This document shows positions 55,982 to 64,000 of a stretch of 64,000 bases of DNA, one piece after another. Within the stretch, counting starts at the first letter, position 1; each line of letters starts with the position of its first letter. Position numbers and translations under genes: made by a program. Below the pieces are notes generated by a model. The model had not been told where the DNA came from and did not search any database. It saw only the letters and a program-made list of their open reading frames with translations. Origin of the DNA: Cadophora sp. MPI-SDFR-AT-0126 (taxonomy: Eukaryota > Ascomycota > Leotiomycetes > Helotiales > Ploettnerulaceae); contig JAGMVK010000009.1 in assembly GCA_020747065.1 (NCBI GenBank), positions 2,108,001-2,172,000 on the forward strand, written 5' to 3'.

Positions 55982-56672
55982 CGTTAAATTTGTGTATTAG
56001 TAGTGTCTGCCTTATATTCGCTCAGTCTGTCACAGTTCAATGATTCTCTTGAAAACGAATTTCATGGGCGATGTTTCAAGGAAATGACGTCTGTACAGTA
56101 GGTCGGAACATGATCATATCATCACGGTCATCGCCCACCGTGCGCGCGCTTGGCCCAAGATGCCCAGAAATCGCTTACATTGCCCGGAGAGGACAGAACG
56201 AGCCACTTTTCACGTGAGCAGATATGATTCTTGGAAAATGGGATTTGAAATTAAGATGTAAAACCGCAGATTTGATTGAGTATGATGCTGGAAAATTCCA
56301 CGAGCAGGTAGAACTCACGCGCTTGCTTAGAGGGAGACGCGTAGTTAGCATGTTGTGGCTCGGAACGGCTCGATTTCCGACCCGACGTTTTGGAACTTAC
56401 CCCTGTCCGAGCCTGTCCGAGCCTTCCCCTTTTTTATCCGTAATATTTAGAAAGTCTATACCTCCGTAACCTTATCTCAACCATTTCCTATTCCGTCCAA
56501 CACTTACTTGCCTTACATAATCAGCAGCGGCTCAATTGATATTTCTTTGATCACACAACTTCTCAAGCATGGCGATGCAGACTTCCTGGCTCGTAGATTC
56601 ATTGTGTAGGAGGTCTTCGAAGGAGCGGTTGTCGACTACCGCATCCCGCACAACAGACAGTCGAAGTGGAAG
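55982..56672. other. Intergenic region between divergent genes
   Basis: Promoters of GH105 and of the DUF3638 gene. A direct duplication of GAGCCTGTCC occurs at about 56409-56427. No coding content before 56673. Confidence 0.45.
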
Positions 56673-59600
56673 ATGGCTTTATCCGGGGACTTGATATACA
56701 TCATCAATCACGTTTTCTTACCCCCAAAACTTCATCAGCAAGATGACGATGAAGGCAGAGAGAATGAGGCGTTATTGTCGGGGTGTATGAAGGCTTGGGA
56801 CCTGTTTCAACCTCATATTCCAATGGAGGAGAGGTCGAATTGGGCGGCATGTAGCGGGATGCTACGAAGAATGAGAGAAATGAGAAATTCGTCAGGAACG
56901 ATAATACCGAACAGAGTGGAAGACATGCTCACATCAATGTCCCAGAACGGTACCTTGCTTGAGCACATTTGCACCAAATCCCTATTGTCAAACTAACGAG
57001 CTGGGCAGATATTCTCGCTTTTCATATTGGAGCTCAAAACGCAGCTCTCATCATCCGAAAAATGGATGAACAATTCTCATTTGAAGCTTTTGAACTGTCA
57101 CCCACCAACAAAGCAGTCATGTCAACAAAAGGTCGACTTGGTCGTTTTTTCCCAGGACCAGTAATAGCTATCAGCCAAGAAAGGATGGCAGACCCCTCTT
57201 TTCCTGCTGCTCTCGTCCAAATGATCGCCACTTTAGATGTCCAGACTCCTCCAGAAGCTTTTACAGCATCTTCAAAGAAACAGCCGGACGAGATCGTGGT
57301 CCAGGACACGATACATCCGAAGTTTGTCACAGAAATGCTCTTTGGAGTACTTCGCGGTCTGGGCAAGCCACTCGATGTGCATCGTATTGAAAAGCGGACG
57401 CGCGACGATGTTTTGTTTGATGGGACACGGAAACCCTGGCGTCGGTCACCGTTTTGGCTATTACTTCGAGTTGCCCTTCAGACTACCCTTGCTAAGTCTG
57501 GGGACCAGGACCATACACTTTACAAGTCTTTCATGATCTTCTTTATGGGTCATGTTCTGAAGCGCTCCCTGGAGGCTGATCTTTCCAGCGAATTGTTATT
57601 TGCTATGAGTGCAAAAATCAGTCGGCGCTTACTGAAATTGGGGACGTATGAGCTTCCGTGGATCAAGATAGTTCATAACCATATCGAAGTTGTTCAGCAA
57701 GAGTTGGCTGCAAGGTGGTGTGCCATTGAGCGGAATCAGGATCCATCTCAATTACAAGCAGATTGGGACCCATCCAAGCTCTCGTTCGAACAAGATACGA
57801 GATTAAGTCTCCAAAATCTGGGCCCGTATTTGAGATCGATTCCATTTCGAGAGGTGGTGCATAGGGAGAGGCTCGACTTTGCTCCACACTGCCATCAACG
57901 AGTTGAGCAAGCTAGCACACAGTTCCCCTCACTAATCGTACCAGAGTCAGAGATCGAAACCAATCTATGGCTAGCAGATGTGGAGCTGTGGATTGAGGAC
58001 CACCTTGGCGAATGGCTGAAAACAAGCCCATGCTGTCCAAACGCTACCACGTTACTGTCTGAACTCATCACCGAGTATACTACACTTGCAGCATCCAGTT
58101 ATACTGGCAGCCCAGTGGCCATGTCATTGCTGGTACTCAACGCCGTGGACTTATGGGTCGCCCTTGACAAGTGCGCGATCTATAGGTGCCCGATCCTCAG
58201 CCAATACAACCCAGAGATCCCAGATGGCATTTTCGATCGCCTACTATTGCCCACAAGATCTCAAATGGAGCGCCTTGTTACAATAGAGGATTATTTACGA
58301 CAAAGACGATATCTCATCACGACGTCTGTCTTTCACAGTGTATCGTTCGCTGCCCAGTACTACGAAAGGTCCCCTAGGCATCAACAACTGCGCCGGAGAA
58401 TCGAGGCCGATGCACAAGAACAACGGAATCGTAAGATCCTTGAGCTGAGGGAGAAGAAACAGAAATATCAAGACCTCATGCGTAACTCGGAAACGCGGAC
58501 TTGTGAGTACGGCACGCATATGGACCGAGGTCAACTGCAAACCCACCACAGTCCGAACTGTCGGAGGTGTCAGATCAAATGGGAGGCCAATCGAATCGAG
58601 ATCGGAGTTCACGAGTGGCCTTTACCACATGGCGAATATGCCACGAAGGCGGCGGTTTTCGAGCTGGATGTCCCAGCCCCTCTTGCCGACTGGCGACATG
58701 CTACCTATCTCCTTCTTGTTGACCTTCTTTCACCCCCTGACTATCAGGCACAAAGGACGAATGATGATAAAACCTATTACATGAGAGACTATAGTGGTCT
58801 CAGTAACTATGCGAAATCCAAGGCATCAAGACTTCAGCTGGCATCTGCCTCCACATCATTCCTCGTGGAACGGTACGCTAAAGTACCGATCTACGAGGCT
58901 ACCGAGCAAAATATTTGCGTCAGCAATGGCCTATCATACTCGCTGTATGATTCGAAATCAAGGCGGTGGACGAAAGATCTGCTGGGAAACTACAGCATTC
59001 GCGATTTTTGCACGTTCCAGCTCCCCCCTGGTCCATATCAACAATTGCAATCTTCCCTGTCGGACACAATACACTCGCCCAATGAAGCTCTGGCGAAGCA
59101 ATCGACGTGTCCCGAATCGATCAACTTGCATGAGTTCTACGCCTTTACATCTTTGCGATGTGGAAACAAACTTCAGTGGCGAAACATCGCGCGTGAACTG
59201 GTTTCGCGTATTCTCGACTTCAGTAGAGAAGAGACGCACCTGCTGATACTTCAAACAATCTGGGAGGTAGGAAAGTCTGGAGAGGGTGGTGTATATCGAG
59301 ATTCTCATTTGGATCTCAAGGAAGAAGATTTCGCGACCTCACTTCTCGAGGTTCTACATGAAGCTCTTGCGGCGGTGGGGGGCAGCTGGCAAGGCGTGGT
59401 GGCCACACGCACCTTTGTCGCACTGGCGCTGAGAGTACTGTCCTTGAGCCCATACACCAAAGTGAAAGCACAATGCTTTCGCATTCTTGAACAAGCCCGG
59501 GTAGCATCGTTACAATGGATGAGGGAAGTGGCACAGGTGCTTGACCAGAGCAAAGATCTTGACGACGTCTCGTACATGAGCATTCGAGTTCTGGAAATGG

Positions 59601-62600
59601 CGTTGACCTGCCACAGCACATTTGATGTTGAACGTTTTCATGCACCAGAAATCTTCAGCTCATCGACTAGTTTCTCGATCTTCATCGAATGCTCTATCAC
59701 AATTCATGACCATTGCCCTGCGATCACGAATAATTTGCCTCAACCCATCAAGTCTCTTCTGGATACCTTCGCCAAACGATCTCATACCTTGGAATCATTT
59801 GTCCGCCATTACTCTCTCACGAGCCAACAAAGTTTGCACGATATCATCCATCGGATCTGGTCTGGCTATCGTCCGAACGGTGTCTGGTGTGCATTACCAG
59901 CCCCGAATGAGAGGTGGCTGGGGACTACTACACAGAGCGAAGAAAGCTATTCCCAGATGACTGTACACTACAATGTGCTTGACGGCAGCCTCTTGGTCAA
60001 CGGCCTTCCGCTTACCAGGCTGCCTCAGAGTTATCAGCTACATGCGAGCTACGGGCGATTATTTGGAGAAGTATGCACTCCTAATTCTGTGTTGAACTAT
60101 GCCTAATAATTGTTTCGCAGAAAGTGTTGACCGTCGTTCCTTCCTCAATGATTGGGATGGTATTCGAAACTCGAAACCAACTTTTTGGCCAACAGGTAAG
60201 CTCACAGTCCAAGCGGTCTCGTCATTAACACAATGCTTACGGAGACCGAATAGATACATTTTGCCATGGCCGATTCGGAGCTCATCATTCGGACTCGCAT
60301 TAAAGACGAGGTGTATGAACTATTACCTGAACAATTTCTGGAGACTGATTTCCCAAAGATACTCGTCCAAGACTACGTTCACTGGCTGCATACAACCACA
60401 GGATCAGTCGAGTGGCGCCGACTGACTCGTATGTGGGGGTCAGCTCAAAGTGACTGGCTGATGCAAGCCGAAAGTAGCAAAGAGTACAGGCTGCTCTCGA
60501 ACGGCAAATCCCTAATCGATGTTCGAAGCGCAACGTTGAGAGAGATCTCCCGACTTCTAAGTCCTTTAGAGGACTCGATGCATATCCATGTAATATATGA
60601 CATTTCAACCAATGGTATCAACATTCACTTGCCGAGATTCAAACTCGATTTCCTGCTGAGGCCAAACGATACGGTACTTGAATCGAAACAGTACCGAGGA
60701 ATGGTTGTGGACAAAGTGCAATGCATGGGAACACTTTCTGGACTTGTCAATAAGCTTGTTCTGCGCAGCATTAGTAGCGAATCCCGTATCGTTCTTGTAC
60801 CACAGGGCAAGGTGTCATTTGAGACGCAAGGTCACCATGTTCGGGTCATGATCGACACGGGCGATGCGCCTCATGTCCATTATCATGCATACACTGTCGA
60901 TGACCAACTCGGGAGACTTGTCGATAATGGTAATCTTCAAAGTAGACTGTTTCGAATATATCTGCAGTGAGTACTTCTCCGTTTGCATTCGGTGCTGAAA
61001 CGTCGATGTCCAAATGCATTGGCGTGCTCTGACAACAAATGACTTTGTCTGTCGCCTCATAGTCATTGAATGATAGTAACATCAGGACAGTGCAACTACA
61101 TCACATTGTCTGATAGACCAGTTGACAGGGAGGACAGGCACGGAAGAAGCCCTTAACTCTCTCGCTTCTGCCGCCACCAGATCTTTCGTCAAGCTCGAAC
61201 ACGCTGAAATTGAACTTCTCGAACTGATCGCTGGACTCACTCCCAGCCGTCAATTCTATCCTGAAGACTCGCGCGAAAGTCAACAGATCGATTGGTTAGA
61301 GGGTCCTCCTTCATCACAGCATGGAAAATTCAGGGCCTTGGTGAGATCGATATTCGATCAAGCCAGACTGTATCAAATCTTCCAGGAGACAGATACACAA
61401 ATACCCGACCTAGAATCTCGCGGTACACAATACTTGCTTGACCGCGCAGCTATTCGAGACTCGTCATTTCAAGTACATGGTTTTGGTGCAGAATCTCACA
61501 GTACCGAATACGATGTTCTCTACGTCTCTCGAGATCAGGCTATTGGAAGCTATCGGGAGCTTCATGCTTGCAACACCGCTCGCCTTGTTGATAATTGGTC
61601 CCAGAACCTCGAAGCACATTCACATTTGCTTCTGGAAATCGAATCCTGGGGCGAGCCTATCCAAGCCTCTCCAGCTGTAGACCAGTTCACATTCGGCTTT
61701 GACATTCGATGGCTTGAAGCAGCCAAAAAGTTCCTTCCCACAACTTTTTTCGCTCTTCAACGACAGCTTTCGCAAGCTTCCAGAGACCAGGACAAGTACA
61801 AAGTCATGATATTACTATCGACACTGGCATACTCAGAACATGCAAAGCAAGAATTTGTCCAGGCGCTCTTGGCTTTCGCCACTGTGCCTGAACTACGCGA
61901 GATGCAATTATCAGATCATCCAATTTTCAAGCTGTCAGATGGCTATTTCCCACAAAAAAAGAAACTCGCGGGAGTGGTGGAATCATTCTTCCGACCATTC
62001 GACGACTGTCCTGAGTCGAAGCTGCTCAAGATGCCAGGGGAGACCAGGAGGATGGTCGAGCGTCGGCGTGAAGATGAGTATCACCTTGCAAAGGCGCAAC
62101 ATGTTCAAGAATTCGTCGAAAAGCTTATGTCTACATCGTGTTTACGAGACTTCTCAAAGATCTTGGTCTCTAGCCACAGCAGTCACATCATGGTGGATGA
62201 AGCAGTTCTGGCCCTTCAACCATGGTTTGAGAGCTGGGAGCGGAATGCTCGATTTCAGCAACACATCGAGAAGATTCAAGCCGTCCTGAATCGCCTCCAA
62301 CCTCTTCGAGATACTTCCGAGCTTTTCACATTTTCGCCACCTTCCAGCAAGTACAATCCGAAGCGAACGCACATTCGCTTCTTCGACTTGGTAGCCAAAC
62401 CTGTTCCAGACTATGTTCTTGTTGGAGAGGACGACTTCCGTTCTTGGGTCACTCACACAAAACACAAAGCTGCTGATCGTAGGCCTCTAAAAGATTTATT
62501 AGGTAGGGTCACTTCTCGGAGTTTATCCAAGCACGACCAACGATACGCAGCCGACCTTCTGAGGAGCTACGAAGCACTGAGCGGAGATGTTTCGGCCCAG

Positions 62601-64000
62601 CTGACAGTACCTGAATCTCATCTACCATTGTTGCAAAAGCACCTTGAGCAAGCCCGACGTCAAGAGCACGATTCTTACGAGAGCATTCGTTCGCACCTGG
62701 AATCCGGTCAGAGTCATGCTTCGAGGCAATCTCATATGCTACCACGGCTATCAAGACTTTCAATCCTCGCTCAATTGGCCAGGGACAAATTCAAGAATCT
62801 TCCACTGGGATGGCGGAAAGTTATCGTACAGTACGGAATGTCGATTGCTGTGCTCCAGCGGGCTGACCGTCTGCTTAAGGCAGCTCAAAATCCTGCAAAT
62901 GCTGCTGAGCTGCTCGGAGAATTGAACAATCCCGGCCATCAGAATTGGAATCCGATCGACCACCCGGACTGGCTGCTCGTGGAGGTCGAAAACAATATAC
63001 TCCTGCGCCAGGAACAATCTCAGATCGCGCAAGAGATGGTCTCACCTTCATCCGGCTCGAATTCAGTATTGCAACTAAGTATGGGCTTGGGTAAATCATC
63101 TGTGATCGTTCCTATATCCGCGGCAAAACTTGCAGATCAGACTAAAGCCGTGAGGGTCATCGTTCTCAAGCCACTAATAATGCAGATGTTCAATATTTTG
63201 AGGCAAAAGCTCGGTGGATTGCTGAACCGGCGCGTCATTTACATGCCAATCACCAGATCCCTGAAGCTGGATGGCTCTCGAGTCATCCAAATTCAGAGCT
63301 TGCTGGAAGAGGCCATGCACACTGGAGCGATTGTCGTCATGCAACCAGAGCACATTCTGTCCTTTGAGCTCATGGGCTTTGAAAAACTTCTCTCTGATGA
63401 TCTCGATCTTGGGAGAAGTTTGATTCAAACACAGATGTGGCTCGACACAAACTCACGGGACGTCATCGACGAAAGCGATGAGATTCTGAGCGTTAAGTAC
63501 GAGCTTATTTACACATTGGGAATGCAGCAAGCAACAGAATTCAGTCCCGATCGGTGGACCATTGTCCAAGGTGTTCTGGATGTCTTGGGAAGATGTGCAC
63601 ATCAAGTTCTGCCATTGTTCCCGGATGGCTTAGAGCTGATCACAACGCAAGCTGGGGCATTTCCTAGAGTACGAATCATCAGAAAAGAGGCAAGCGACGC
63701 CTTACTGAAAGCGGTTGCTCAGCAGGTATGCGAGAATGGCATACCTGGCGTGCCTTTGTGGAGACTTCCTCGAGGGACTCGAATGGCGCTGTTCCAATAT
63801 CTAGTAGACACGAGTTGGACTTCAGCTGCCACGGAACCATCGCACGACTTTGCTTCCGGGTCACAATCTGTCAAAAAGGCTCTTTTGCTTTTGAGAGGGC
63901 TAATTGGGAGAGGCGTGCTTAAGTTTTGCTTAGAGCAGAAAAGGTGGCGCGTCCATTACGGTCTTGATCTCTCGCGGACCAAGCTTGCAGTTCCGTATTA
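56673..64000 (+). CDS. Giant DUF3638/DUF3645 protein (5' part; runs off right edge)
   Basis: Five exons in view: 56673-56949, 57009-60070, 60121-60195, 60254-60966 and 61091 to beyond 64000; about 2,345 codons, all phases consistent, with exon 5 open to the edge. The start MALSGDLIYIINHVFLPPKL matches the typical beginning of this ascomycete family, whose members are about 3,000 residues. A C/H-rich patch at residues 591-614 (C-x4-H ... NCRRC) looks like a zinc site. The DUF3638 core has a Walker A-like MGLGKSSVIVP at residue 2040 onward, PLIMQMFNILRQKLGGLLNRRV, MQPEHILSF and a Walker B-like DESDE at 2169-2173, before WLDTNSRDVIDESDEILSVKYELIYTLG ends. The expected DUF3645 lies beyond the window. 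An ATP-dependent, helicase/SecA-like motor or ubiquitin-linked role has been suggested for such proteins, but function is unknown. Confidence 0.88.

Overview
The window looks like nuclear DNA of a filamentous ascomycete (Pezizomycotina; a leotiomycete-like saprotroph or plant associate is my inference). Genes lie on both strands without operons. Their introns are mostly 44-80 bp with GTATGT/GTAAGT-type donors and TAG/CAG acceptors, and several have CTAAC/CTGAC-like branch sites. The protein set is typical of these fungi: AA5 oxidase with WSC domains, GH78, GH55, GH105, fungal MFS families, and a giant DUF3638/DUF3645 protein. I found no rRNA, convincing tRNA, CRISPR array or intact transposon.

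Layout. 1-936: 5' part of a HOL1-like MFS transporter (minus, leaves the window). 937-4102: gene-free. 4103-13283: accessory block with a WSC-glyoxal/galactose oxidase, a Dal5-like MFS permease, a chitin deacetylase-type enzyme and a GH78 alpha-L-rhamnosidase. 14625-15770: coiled-coil protein. 17020-19761: decayed locus in which an SGNH-hydrolase segment runs into a segment like the C-terminal region of fungal killer-toxin-like chitinases. 21019-22569: orphan HHxxxDG acyltransferase. 23122-25861: CorA/Alr1-like metal transporter. 27407-30312: a 135-aa Ser-rich protein and a MARVEL-like membrane protein. 31078-31464: a broken gene with four tandem hevein-type chitin-binding (CBM18) units, not visible as one ORF. 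32639-39568: two neighbouring, related coiled-coil proteins of unknown function sharing an EYPGFP-containing domain, the second with a C-terminal Zn2Cys6 cluster.

40020-44930 is a dense housekeeping block: tubulin cofactor A, THO complex subunit 7, elongin A and NEDD8/Rub1. THOC7 and elongin A are divergent from a shared 447-bp intergenic region. 46202-51896 carries a secreted M28 aminopeptidase and a GH55 exo-beta-1,3-glucanase that has a one-base frameshift and a GC-AG intron. 53209-55981 holds a membrane-anchored orphan protein convergent with a GH105 unsaturated rhamnogalacturonyl hydrolase. 56673 to the right edge is the first ~2,345 codons of the DUF3638 protein, including its Walker A-like and DESDE motifs.

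Functional picture (inference): the accessory genes are mainly secreted or transport functions for breaking down plant and fungal walls. GH78 and GH105 act on rhamnogalacturonan, GH55 on beta-glucan, deacetylase and CBM18 on chitin, and AA5 makes H2O2. They are not a tight cluster. Three of these loci (SGNH/chitinase, CBM18, GH55) carry disabling lesions, suggesting turnover of the secretome here. I saw no clearly new multi-gene system. The best candidates for undescribed biology are the EYPGFP paralogue pair and the DUF3638 protein.
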